6,537 nt of DNA from an uncultured Verrucomicrobiota bacterium (GCA_903905395.1 CAIVGD010000266.1:1-6537); one strand, 5' to 3'. Counted from the first letter of the stretch, positions 1-5,760 are shown. Translations and numbers: made by a program. The notes: a model not told the origin generated them from the sequence alone.

Positions 1-19
1 ACCGATTGAGAACCACCGT

Positions 20-484
20 ATGAGCATACAAGAATTCATACTTATCATCGCTTCCGTTGTCGCATCATCAGGAATTGTGTGCGCCCAGGGAAAGGCATCC
101 GGATCGGCCTGCTGCACGGGCATTCCAACAGCTCCTGGCAAGATTCAGACGGATGCAGGCGTTACCGATTCAGCAAAGGCCACCACCAAAAAGCTTCCAC
201 GACTTGTGGACTTAGGTGCTGCGAAATGCATCCCGTGCAAAATGATGGCTCCGATTCTGGAGAGCCTGAAAACGGAATACGCGGGCCGGATGGACGTCGA
301 GTTTATCGATGTGTGGAAAACACCGGAGGCTGGCAAGGCCTACGGCGTTCGGATAATCCCCACACAAATCTTCTTTGGGGCGGACGGAAAAGAGCTATTC
401 CGTCACGAGGGGTTTTTCGGAAGAGAGGAGATTCTGGCGAAATGGAAAGAATTGGGGGAAGTCCTCGCCCCGAAAACTCAATGA
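20..484 (+). CDS. Exported thioredoxin-like protein (CxxC active site)
   Basis: This is a 154-residue thioredoxin-fold protein, probably acting in the periplasm or anchored to the membrane as a thiol-disulfide reductase. Residues 4-22 form a hydrophobic signal-like segment ending near the sequence VCAQG. Residues 23-57 look like a flexible linker and contain a vicinal cysteine pair, C31-C32. The thioredoxin domain spans about 58-148. Its active site is CIPC (C70, C73), followed by KMMAPIL, and the cis-proline is P114 in RIIPTQ. The CIPCKMMAP pattern is typical of small thioredoxins encoded next to CcdA. The ccdA-like gene starts 24 bases downstream on the same strand, so CcdA is the likely electron donor. 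The ATG at 20 is chosen because it gives a complete signal peptide; only a weak ribosome site precedes it. The physiological substrate cannot be read from the sequence. Confidence 0.88.
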   Translation: MSIQEFILIIASVVASSGIVCAQGKASGSACCTGIPTAPGKIQTDAGVTDSAKATTKKLPRLVDLGAAKCIPCKMMAPILESLKTEYAGRMDVEFIDVWKTPEAGKAYGVRIIPTQIFFGADGKELFRHEGFFGREEILAKWKELGEVLAPKTQ

Positions 485-508
485 TCTAGCTCTTAGAAAC
501 CGACTCCC

Positions 509-1207
509 ATGGAACAGCTTTTTGTCACCCTTTCGCAAGCCGTTGCAGGGGCACCGGCATGGGCGCTATCGGCAGCCTTCGCTTGGGGACTGCTCAGCAT
601 CCTCTTGAGCCCCTGCCATCTAGCCAGCATCCCGCTCATCGTGGGATTCATCAGCGAACAGGGATCTGTTCCAACGCGGCGCGCGTTCGCGATCTCCACG
701 CTCTTCGCCGTGGGCATCCTAATGACGATTGCAGTGATCGGGACCATCACGGCTGCGGCTGGACGCATGATGGGAGATGTTGGTCGCTACGGAAATTACT
801 TCGTCGCCCTGATTTTTCTTGTCGTTGGGCTACACTTGCTGGGAGTCATCCCGATGCCGTGGTTTGGAATGGGGTCGGCAGGCATGAAACGGAAGGGACT
901 TGTCGCCGCGTTTATTCTCGGACTGGTCTTTGGCATCGCTCTCGGCCCCTGCACCTTTGCTTACATGGCACCCGTGATCGCCGTAGCATTCAAGGTTGGA
1001 TCGATCCATTTTCTCTATGGCGCGTTGCTTCTTCTCTTCTACGGGATTGGCCACTGCGCGGTCATTGTTGCAGCAGGCACGTCAACCGAACTTGTTCAAC
1101 ATTTTCTGAATTGGAACGAAAAATCACAAGGCGTCGCCATCGTGAGGATCCTCTGCGGCATTCTGGTCATCCTCGGCGGGGTTTATATGATTTTTACCGC
1201 GGCCTGA
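509..1207 (+). CDS. CcdA/DsbD-type transmembrane thiol transporter
   Basis: This 232-residue inner-membrane protein belongs to the CcdA (cytochrome c biogenesis transmembrane) family, which passes reducing equivalents from cytoplasmic thioredoxin to periplasmic thiol proteins. About six hydrophobic segments are visible, near residues 18-47, 60-84, 94-114, 130-160, 168-190 and 208-231. The two conserved redox cysteines lie in matching halves of the protein: C36 in LLSPCHLAS and C148 in ALGPCTFAY. The motif YGIGHC near 178-183 is also usual for the family. The length fits stand-alone CcdA proteins and is far shorter than full DsbD. It lies 24 bases after an exported thioredoxin gene, the natural partner. 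No good Shine-Dalgarno precedes the ATG, so expression may depend on coupling to the upstream gene. It could serve cytochrome c maturation or general periplasmic thiol reduction; no cytochrome genes are nearby to decide. Confidence 0.92.
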   Translation: MEQLFVTLSQAVAGAPAWALSAAFAWGLLSILLSPCHLASIPLIVGFISEQGSVPTRRAFAISTLFAVGILMTIAVIGTITAAAGRMMGDVGRYGNYFVALIFLVVGLHLLGVIPMPWFGMGSAGMKRKGLVAAFILGLVFGIALGPCTFAYMAPVIAVAFKVGSIHFLYGALLLLFYGIGHCAVIVAAGTSTELVQHFLNWNEKSQGVAIVRILCGILVILGGVYMIFTAA

Positions 1208-1210
1208 ACT

Positions 1211-1215
1211 GGAGG
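1211..1215 (+). promoter_or_regulatory. Ribosome binding site retained before permease remnant
   Basis: GGAGG lies 5 bases before a GTG codon at 1221 that opens a 38-codon reading frame with permease-like sequence. It is one of the best Shine-Dalgarno matches in the window, yet it serves a broken gene. This suggests the gene was once translated from here, or that the spot is the scar of a larger deletion that joined an initiation site to a later part of the gene. Confidence 0.45.
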
Positions 1216-1220
1216 ATTGG

Positions 1221-1465
1221 GTGTTGAAGACTCCACTTGCCAGCCGTGATGGGGGAGAAGCACCTGACTGGTTGACCCGTATCGGTTCCGACTGGGATTC
1301 GGTGAAGGAGATCGTGGGGCAGGTCTGGCTTTTATGATGTCTGTCATCGCCTTTTCCCTGCCAGAGGCGATCATTCTCCGCAAGGTGCTCAAACCCCGTA
1401 TCATCATGGTCGGCTACCTTTTCAACCTACTGATGGAAGGGATTGTTTCCCCAATCTTTCCATGA
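1221..1465 (+). pseudogene. Decayed COG0701-type permease (frameshifted, with deletions)
   Basis: Two short open frames carry recognisable pieces of a predicted membrane permease (COG0701/UPF0718 type, often encoded with thioredoxin and CcdA). The first, from GTG 1221 to TGA 1335-1337, contains SDWDSVKEIVGQVWLL. The second, in another frame from ATG 1334 to TGA 1463-1465, reads MMSVIAFSLPEAIILRKVLK and then PRIIMVGYLFNLLM. From memory of the family, the serine-leucine-proline-glutamate segment and the KPR...GYLFN segment belong to its C-terminal region. Intact members run about 300 or more residues, so the N-terminal membrane segments, the middle between VWL and MMSVIA, and several residues between KPR and GYLFN have been lost. 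The last fragment overlaps the next gene by ATGA. The family assignment is from remembered motifs and could be tested by a profile search. Confidence 0.68.
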
Positions 1466-1878
1466 ATATGGATCCTCCAACACCCCCGCCAGCTTCACGG
1501 ACGATCGTTCCGCGAATCCTGAACTTAGTGCTTTGGCTTAGTTTTTGCGCTATGGCTGGCACGGGGCTTCTGATGGCCTTTCGATTACCGCAGGGATCGC
1601 GTGGTGGACGCGGGTTGGAAGCTTTCGGATTGGGGCGTCACGAATGGGCTGATCTCCACACATGGAACAGCTACGTTTTCGGCTGCGCCATCCTGCTGCA
1701 TCTAGCTATGCACTGGCGTTGGCTCTGGCAGATTGCCGCCCGGAAGCGCTCCTGGTCGATGGTCGTGGGTTTTGGGATCGGGCTGGGTCTGCTGTTCTTT
1801 TTGATATTTCAGCCGATCAGCAGGCGCTGGAGCAACGACGGATCCCAGGAACCTCCGCGCAGGCATCAAAACCAGTAA
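1462..1878 (+). CDS. DUF4405 multi-histidine membrane protein (cytochrome b-like)
   Basis: This is a 138-residue membrane protein with three hydrophobic segments, at about 17-40, 68-90 and 98-118. The middle part carries the histidine pattern of the DUF4405 family: H66 in DLHTWNSY, then H80 and H84 in LLHLAMHWRW. DUF4405 is described as a flavinylation-associated cytochrome domain, so the histidines probably ligate haem within the membrane and pass electrons to or from redox partners. The N-terminus is proline-rich (residues 5-10), and the C-terminal tail is hydrophilic and basic. The ATG overlaps the stop of the decayed permease as ATGA, implying the gene was once translationally coupled to an intact permease. 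It is the last gene of the thioredoxin-CcdA cluster. An alternative start two codons later (M3) is possible. The exact electron donor and acceptor are unknown. Confidence 0.75.
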   Translation: MNMDPPTPPPASRTIVPRILNLVLWLSFCAMAGTGLLMAFRLPQGSRGGRGLEAFGLGRHEWADLHTWNSYVFGCAILLHLAMHWRWLWQIAARKRSWSMVVGFGIGLGLLFFLIFQPISRRWSNDGSQEPPRRHQNQ

Positions 1879-1935
1879 AACGCATCTTGCCCCGCAAACT
1901 TCTGTTGTGGCTGGGGAGACTCGAGGGTGGAGCGG

Positions 1936-2433
1936 TTAATCGATGAGGTGGGCTTGGCGAAGGGGTTCGAGATCGGGATCTTTGTGTGCGACTTTTTCCA
2001 GATCGTGGTCGAGTTCGATGGCACGCTGAACATAGATTTGGGCGGTGGTTAGGTCTCCCCGCGCGGCGGCGTAGCAACCGAGGTTGAATTGGATGAGGGG
2101 ATCTCGGGGGTGGAGGCTGGCGGCATCGGAGAGAATTTTAGAGGCGGTCTCGATCGAATCGCTCCGGCGTTTGGCAAAGGCCCAAGCGACGAACCAGCGG
2201 GGTTCGTCGGGGTGAGTGGAAGCCAGACGGGAAGCCAGGCCGGCGGCATCCTGCCAACGACCGGCGCGTTCAAGCAGGCGGAGTTTAAATTCCTGAACTC
2301 CGGAATCGGCAATCATGGGGGGAGAAAGGGTTTCGAGTTCGGCTAAGGCATCGGTAAACATGCCCAAGTTGGCGTACCCGACAGCGCACTCGGCCCGGCG
2401 GAAATCCTCACGCAGTTTGGGGAGCAGGCTCAT
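1936..2433 (-). CDS. Small tetratricopeptide-repeat protein
   Basis: This 165-residue soluble protein is built of helical TPR-like repeats and has no signal peptide or catalytic motif. Candidate repeats begin near residues 10 (RRAECAVGYANLGMFTDALA), 47 (VQEFKLRLLERAGRWQDAAG), 80 (RWFVAWAFAKRRSDSIETAS) and 115 (IQFNLGCYAAARGDLTTAQI). The spacing of about 33-36 residues and the conserved G/A/L positions fit TPRs. The C-terminal ending KDPDLEPLRQ is common in short bacterial TPR proteins and closes the superhelix. TPRs bind other proteins, so this is likely a scaffold or adaptor, but no partner is evident. It is convergent with the DUF4405 gene, with 57 bases between stop codons, and lies 79 bases downstream of blh on the same strand. 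There is no Shine-Dalgarno at its start. Confidence 0.85.
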   Translation of the reverse strand: MSLLPKLREDFRRAECAVGYANLGMFTDALAELETLSPPMIADSGVQEFKLRLLERAGRWQDAAGLASRLASTHPDEPRWFVAWAFAKRRSDSIETASKILSDAASLHPRDPLIQFNLGCYAAARGDLTTAQIYVQRAIELDHDLEKVAHKDPDLEPLRQAHLID

Positions 2434-2439
2434 GGTTTG

Positions 2440-2450
2440 ATTGTATCATA
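2440..2450 (-). promoter_or_regulatory. Possible -10 region of the TPR gene, leaderless-like
   Basis: On the minus strand the sequence TATGATACAAT lies 6 bases before the ATG at 2433 and offers two overlapping -10-like hexamers, TATGAT and TACAAT. No clear -35 box is found at the usual distance, although the upstream 60 bases are markedly AT-rich for this window. If TACAAT is used, transcription would begin at or very near the start codon, which agrees with the absence of a ribosome site. This is inference from a short match. Confidence 0.25.
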
Positions 2451-2512
2451 AAGGCAGTAAAATATAAAGAGTGGGGTTTTTAATGTTTTACAAATCGTTA
2501 ATAAAAAGCGTA

Positions 2513-3430
2513 TTACAGTTTGCTATTTAAAGCCTGCTTATCCACCCATCCGACGAGAAGAGCGTGGGGTAGGGTAAGAACGGCGAGGAGAACGAGGTAG
2601 GGGCCGACCCAGTTTTGGCCGGAGGGCATGGACTGGGAGAGAAAGGGGGGAATCCAGCGAAGGAAGGCGAGGCTGGCGATGGTCAGGGGGATGGAGAGAA
2701 GAAGGAGGCGAGCCAGGGAAAGAATCCAGCGGCGGGTTGGGTGAGTGGGGGAGAGTTGATCACGGATACTGGCTAGGCGGAGGAGATGGCGCCAGGCGTG
2801 GAAGGCGATGAAGTAGGTGCCAACGGAAAGGAGGGGTGGGGTGAAATAAAAAAGGAGAAGTAGGAGGATGGTTTCGATCCAGTTTTTGGGGGAGGGACGG
2901 GCGAGGAGGATGAGAAAAACGGAAAAAGGAACGGCGATCAGGAAAGGCAAGGAGGCGGGAGCGGGACCGGCGGTGGGAGCCATCTGCAGGAGCACGGTCC
3001 AAGTTTCTGAAAGGTGAAAGGCGAAAGGGGCGAGCATGACGAGCGATCCACGACCCACGCTGAAAGCGAGCCAGCGCGGACCGGGAAAAAATTCGAGCGA
3101 GGCATCGGCCGATCCCCAGTGCCAGGCTGTGAGGACGAGGAAAAAAATGGTGGATGGGAAGGGGAACGCTTTCCAAAGAAGCAGGTAAAGAGCGGAGAGG
3201 GAGAGGTAGGCGACAAAGAAAATAAAAAGAAAGGAAAGGCCGGAAGGACGATGACGGAGCCAACCGGGAATCCAGAGATCACAAGCCCCATGTGGAACTC
3301 CCAGAATCAGGGCGGAAGAGAGAAAAAACCAAGGGGCGGATTCCGAGGCCAGGCGGGGAAAGGCGAAGGTGAAAAGCCCGAGGCTGAGTGCGAGAAACCA
3401 GGGGACGGTGTGACGGAGGAGGAACGGCAT
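2513..3430 (-). CDS. blh: Brp/Blh-family beta-carotene 15,15'-dioxygenase
   Basis: This 305-residue integral membrane protein belongs to the Brp/Blh family, which cleaves beta-carotene centrally into two molecules of retinal, the chromophore of rhodopsin. It has many hydrophobic segments across its length. The expected iron-binding histidines sit in recognisable places: H47 in GVPHGACDLW, H104 in TAWHWGSADA, and H211 and H215 in AFHAWRHLL. A further histidine, H289, occurs in LTLPHALL. The spacing between the first two (57 residues) and the HxxxH pair agree with my memory of characterised Blh. The proton-pump rhodopsin gene lies 131 bases upstream on the same strand, which strongly supports the function. 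An intrinsic terminator separates the two, so blh needs read-through or its own promoter. No Shine-Dalgarno precedes the ATG. The coding strand is strikingly pyrimidine-rich. The C-terminus (DKQALNSKL) is short and polar. Confidence 0.93.
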   Translation of the reverse strand: MPFLLRHTVPWFLALSLGLFTFAFPRLASESAPWFFLSSALILGVPHGACDLWIPGWLRHRPSGLSFLFIFFVAYLSLSALYLLLWKAFPFPSTIFFLVLTAWHWGSADASLEFFPGPRWLAFSVGRGSLVMLAPFAFHLSETWTVLLQMAPTAGPAPASLPFLIAVPFSVFLILLARPSPKNWIETILLLLLFYFTPPLLSVGTYFIAFHAWRHLLRLASIRDQLSPTHPTRRWILSLARLLLLSIPLTIASLAFLRWIPPFLSQSMPSGQNWVGPYLVLLAVLTLPHALLVGWVDKQALNSKL

Positions 3431-3485
3431 GGGAAGGAGTTTAAGCGGAGGAGGAAGGGGAATGGAACATCCCTGATGTGGATAT

Positions 3486-3522
3486 AAAAAAACCGGGGGA
3501 CCACCCCATGGTGATCCCCCGG
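3486..3522 (-). terminator. Intrinsic terminator after the rhodopsin gene
   Basis: An inverted repeat, 3510-3522 with 3493-3505, forms a 13-bp stem with a 4-base loop at 3506-3509. On the minus-strand transcript it is followed at once by seven U residues (3492 down to 3486). The single mismatch on the plus strand (C3501 against A3514) becomes a G-U wobble in minus-strand RNA, so the stem is fully paired only in the rhodopsin transcript. This fixes its direction. It begins 39 bases past the rhodopsin stop codon and lies 55 bases before the blh start. Confidence 0.93.
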
Positions 3523-3561
3523 ATAGCTGTAGGGAATTTTGTTTTAAGGATTCGTGTCGGA

Positions 3562-4308
3562 TTATTTCCCGCGTTTGGCGAGACCCCAGATAATCAATCC
3601 GAAGCCGATTTTATTGATGGCGTCGCCGACATTATAAATGACGTTCAGCTTGGAGGCCAACTCGGTGGAGTTGCTGAGCACATTCCCAGGAAGAGTCATG
3701 TACCCGATCGGGTAGATGGCCCATCCAATGAGGACGAAGCCCCGGAGGAGGTTGAAGGCGCGGCGGATGTTGGCATCGCTGCTGCCGTCGGCCAGTTGCT
3801 TGGCTTCTCCGAAGAAGATCTCATATACGATCCCCGCCCAACCGATGGTGGCGATGACGCCCCAGCCGAAATTGCTAAATCCACGGATTGGGTGTCCCAG
3901 CTTAACGGAGAGTTCCCCGATATAGCCGGCGCCGAGCATGAGAATGGCGTAGCCGATGAGGCGCCAGAGCATGTTGATGCTGGCCCCCGCCAACTTCAGA
4001 AGGAGGTAGAATTCCGCACACATCAAAGGCACGGTGAGGAACCAGTCGATGTAACGGAGTTCGATGGGCGAAGCGGCAGCGGCATTGGTGCCGTTGAAGT
4101 TCGCGCACCAAAAATCCCTCATGTAGAGGTAATTGACGGCGGCGATGGTGGTGATCAAGGCACTGATCAACAGTGCGGTCTTCCATTTATCCGAGACGGT
4201 CTGGCGCTCGAAGTAAAAAAAGACCGAGGCTGCGAACATGGCCAAGGTCCCGACAAAAAAGGTGAACCCGACAAGGTCACCCGGTTTAATGGCTGAGGCT
4301 GCTAGCAT
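3562..4308 (-). CDS. Proteorhodopsin, light-driven proton pump
   Basis: This 248-residue, seven-helix microbial rhodopsin lies in the inner membrane and should pump protons outward using retinal. Helix C reads RYIDWFLTVPLM and carries R85, the proton acceptor D88, T92 and the donor E99, the DTE pattern of proton pumps. Helix G carries the counter-ion D229 and the retinal-linking lysine K233 in YNVGDAINKIGFGLIIW. Helix F has GWAIYPIGY (195-203). The spectral-tuning position is M96, where Leu or Met predicts green and Gln blue absorption. N59 occupies the place of proteorhodopsin His75. The loop after helix B (67-82) and the one after helix D (134-148) are longer than in the marine gamma-proteobacterial protein as I remember it. 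The N-terminus is short, without the signal peptide of that protein. The start is fixed by an AAGGAG site 9 bases upstream. Retinal would come from the adjacent blh. Confidence 0.97.
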   Translation of the reverse strand: MLAASAIKPGDLVGFTFFVGTLAMFAASVFFYFERQTVSDKWKTALLISALITTIAAVNYLYMRDFWCANFNGTNAAAASPIELRYIDWFLTVPLMCAEFYLLLKLAGASINMLWRLIGYAILMLGAGYIGELSVKLGHPIRGFSNFGWGVIATIGWAGIVYEIFFGEAKQLADGSSDANIRRAFNLLRGFVLIGWAIYPIGYMTLPGNVLSNSTELASKLNVIYNVGDAINKIGFGLIIWGLAKRGK

Positions 4309-4317
4309 ATGTAGTTT

Positions 4318-4339
4318 CTCCTTCTGCCCCTATGGGGGC
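4318..4339 (-). promoter_or_regulatory. Rhodopsin ribosome binding site with adjacent 5'-UTR hairpin
   Basis: On the minus strand a canonical AAGGAG (4318-4323) lies 9 bases before the rhodopsin ATG and is the clearest ribosome site of any intact gene here. Two bases upstream of it is a compact 5-bp all-GC stem (4335-4339 with 4326-4330) closing a 4-base loop. It is not followed by U residues, so it is not an intrinsic terminator. It might protect the 5' end or tune ribosome access. The ribosome site is secure; a regulatory role for the hairpin is a guess. No convincing -10/-35 pair was found in the gap up to mazG. Confidence 0.6.
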
Positions 4340-4432
4340 GGTTGGCTGCAAGGGGATATTTGGAGAAGTAACAAAAGTGGGCAAGGGGAAAGAAAAACCG
4401 CTTGTGAATAGGAAGGATGCAATGGCAAGTAA

Positions 4433-5200
4433 CTATCGTGTGGATTTTTTAGCTTTGGCCCATTCTTGATCCAGTTGCCGCGGGGTTAACTGGGAAGACT
4501 TTTTACCTTTTTTAGCAAGAGAACGCTCGATTCGTTGGACCCGTGAGCCAAAGCGTTCGGCGGCATCGCGGCAGGCGATTTCGGCATCCACTCCTCGATG
4601 TCGTGCCAGATTGACGAGGGTGAAAAGAACATCGCCCAGTTCCCTGGCAAAGGCCGGACCAAGGCCCCGGGTTTGGCCCAATTCTTTTAATTCTTCACGG
4701 ATCTTGGCCGGAATTCCTTTGGTGGGGTCGGGCCAGTCGAAACCTGCGCGGGCGGCACGCCGCTGGAGGTTCTGTGCCCGGAGGAGGGCGGGGAGATGCC
4801 GGGGAATACCATCGAGGCAACTTCGCCGGGCCGGTTTTTCCTTCTGTTTCAGTTGATGCCAGCGGTGGAGAACCTGGGAAGGGTTTTTGAGTTTTTCCTT
4901 TCCGAAAACATGTGGATGTCGGCTGATCAATTTTTCAGCCAACCCTTGGGCGACCTCCCGGAAACCAAAGGCCCGGCGTTCCTTGGCCAACTGGGCGTGG
5001 AAGAGGATATGTAGGAGGACATCCCCCAGTTCTTCCTGGAGGGCGTGATCGTCACCCTGATCGATGGCTTCGAGGAGTTCATAAACTTCCTCGAGAATCA
5101 TGGGGCGAAGGGTGCGGTGGGTCTGTTGCCGATCCCAGGGACAACCCCGGGGACTCCGGAGGCGAGCCATGATTCGGGTGAGGGCACGAGTTTCTTGCAT
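4433..5200 (-). CDS. mazG: Nucleoside triphosphate pyrophosphohydrolase MazG
   Basis: This 255-residue cytoplasmic enzyme hydrolyses NTPs and dNTPs to monophosphates and pyrophosphate, clearing non-canonical nucleotides and influencing stress responses. Two MazG domains are visible in tandem, as in the Escherichia coli enzyme. The first, about residues 8-120, has the signature RGCPWDRQQTH (18-28) and the metal-binding pattern E37 E38 xx E41 with E57 xx D60 in EELGDVLLHILFHAQ. The second, about 138-230, has E169 E170 xx E173 with E187 xx D190 in ARELGDVLFTLVN. Both domains keep the acidic residues. The length is close to the usual 260-280. ATG 5200 is the first possible start, since an in-frame TAA sits 9 bases upstream (5210-5212). 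Its AAAAGG is too close to the ATG for good spacing, so M11 at 5170 is a second option. It precedes the rhodopsin gene by 124 bases on the same strand, but no functional tie is evident. Confidence 0.95.
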   Translation of the reverse strand: MQETRALTRIMARLRSPRGCPWDRQQTHRTLRPMILEEVYELLEAIDQGDDHALQEELGDVLLHILFHAQLAKERRAFGFREVAQGLAEKLISRHPHVFGKEKLKNPSQVLHRWHQLKQKEKPARRSCLDGIPRHLPALLRAQNLQRRAARAGFDWPDPTKGIPAKIREELKELGQTRGLGPAFARELGDVLFTLVNLARHRGVDAEIACRDAAERFGSRVQRIERSLAKKGKKSSQLTPRQLDQEWAKAKKSTR

Positions 5201-5359
5201 CCTTTTGGATTACGGAGTTTGGGGGCATTCGTCGAGCCATGGAGTTAGGAGATTGGACAAGAAAGAGCTGGTTTCTTTTTTTGGACCATTGATCCGCAGC
5301 GTGGTCAGGATGATGGGGAAGCGGGTTGGCGGGAGCCAGATTTTGGTTATTCTCTTGGC

Positions 5360-5752
5360 ATGGCTCAGGCAACGCTTTTTTACGATGCGGATTGTGGATT
5401 TTGCCAGGGAAGTGTGGAGTGGCTTTTGGCGCGGGCCCGGCCGGATACTTTCGATCCGGTGGCTTACCAGGATGATGAGGGGATGCGGAAATTTCCGATG
5501 GTGGATCGGACCTTCGTGGTCAAAGGAATCCAAGTTCTGAGGCCGGATGGGGAGCTTTGGGCCAAAGCTCCAGCCTCCGGTTACTGTCTGACACTTGTTC
5601 CGGGCTGGGAGTGGTTGGGTCATTTCATTCTCTGCCCGCTGGTGGCGCCATTCGCGGCGGTGGGGTATGCGATCGTTGCCGCGAATCGGCAAAGGATTTC
5701 GAGGTGGATGGGTCGGGCCTCGTGCCGGACTCCGCCTCGCGCGAAGGGGTGA
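5360..5752 (+). CDS. DCC-family (DUF393) thiol-disulfide oxidoreductase
   Basis: This 130-residue protein of the DUF393/DCC family is predicted to be a thiol-disulfide oxidoreductase. It opens directly with the family signature LFYDADCGFCQGSVEWL. The redox pair is C12 and C15, and D11 before C12 gives the DCxxC name; the usual YDG appears as YDA. The C-terminal part shows the family ending RQRISRWMG (110-118) followed by a cysteine (C122), and the middle has the usual hydrophobic stretch (85-107). ATG 5360 is chosen because family members begin a few residues before the DCxxC motif; no Shine-Dalgarno is visible. The uracil-DNA glycosylase start lies 8 bases after its stop, so the two are probably co-transcribed. 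The substrate of this family is not established. Confidence 0.9.
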   Translation: MAQATLFYDADCGFCQGSVEWLLARARPDTFDPVAYQDDEGMRKFPMVDRTFVVKGIQVLRPDGELWAKAPASGYCLTLVPGWEWLGHFILCPLVAPFAAVGYAIVAANRQRISRWMGRASCRTPPRAKG

Positions 5753-5760
5753 AGGGGGGG

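Noticed and set aside
1879..1935. Possible bidirectional terminator between the convergent DUF4405 and TPR genes
   Set aside because: CCCC and GGGG runs around 1891-1918 could pair only across a long, poorly matched interior, and no T tract follows on either strand.
3014..3487. Plus-strand open frame rich in Lys, Glu and Gly opposite blh
   Set aside because: Its composition simply reflects the purine-rich antisense of blh. It has no domain features and runs through the terminator region.
3478..4296. Long plus-strand open frame of 272 codons opposite the rhodopsin gene
   Set aside because: The minus strand encodes an unmistakable rhodopsin over the same bases. The plus-strand product is acidic, low in hydrophobic structure and without any recognisable motif, so it is an antisense shadow.
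4340..4432. Sigma70-like promoter for rhodopsin (TTGCCC with AAATAT at 17 bases, minus strand)
   Set aside because: The -10 candidate matches consensus at only three of six positions, so it is not better than chance in this AT-rich gap.
5100..5692. Open frames on both strands spanning the mazG-DUF393 gap
   Set aside because: They overlap confidently assigned genes out of frame and show no motif, so no additional gene is supported in the 159-base gap.
5557..5760. N-terminal extension of the uracil-DNA glycosylase back to ATG 5557
   Set aside because: The extension overlaps most of the second half of the DUF393 gene in another frame and has arginine/serine-rich shadow-like sequence. The family begins close to the CxxC cluster motif, and GTG 5761 has a ribosome site.
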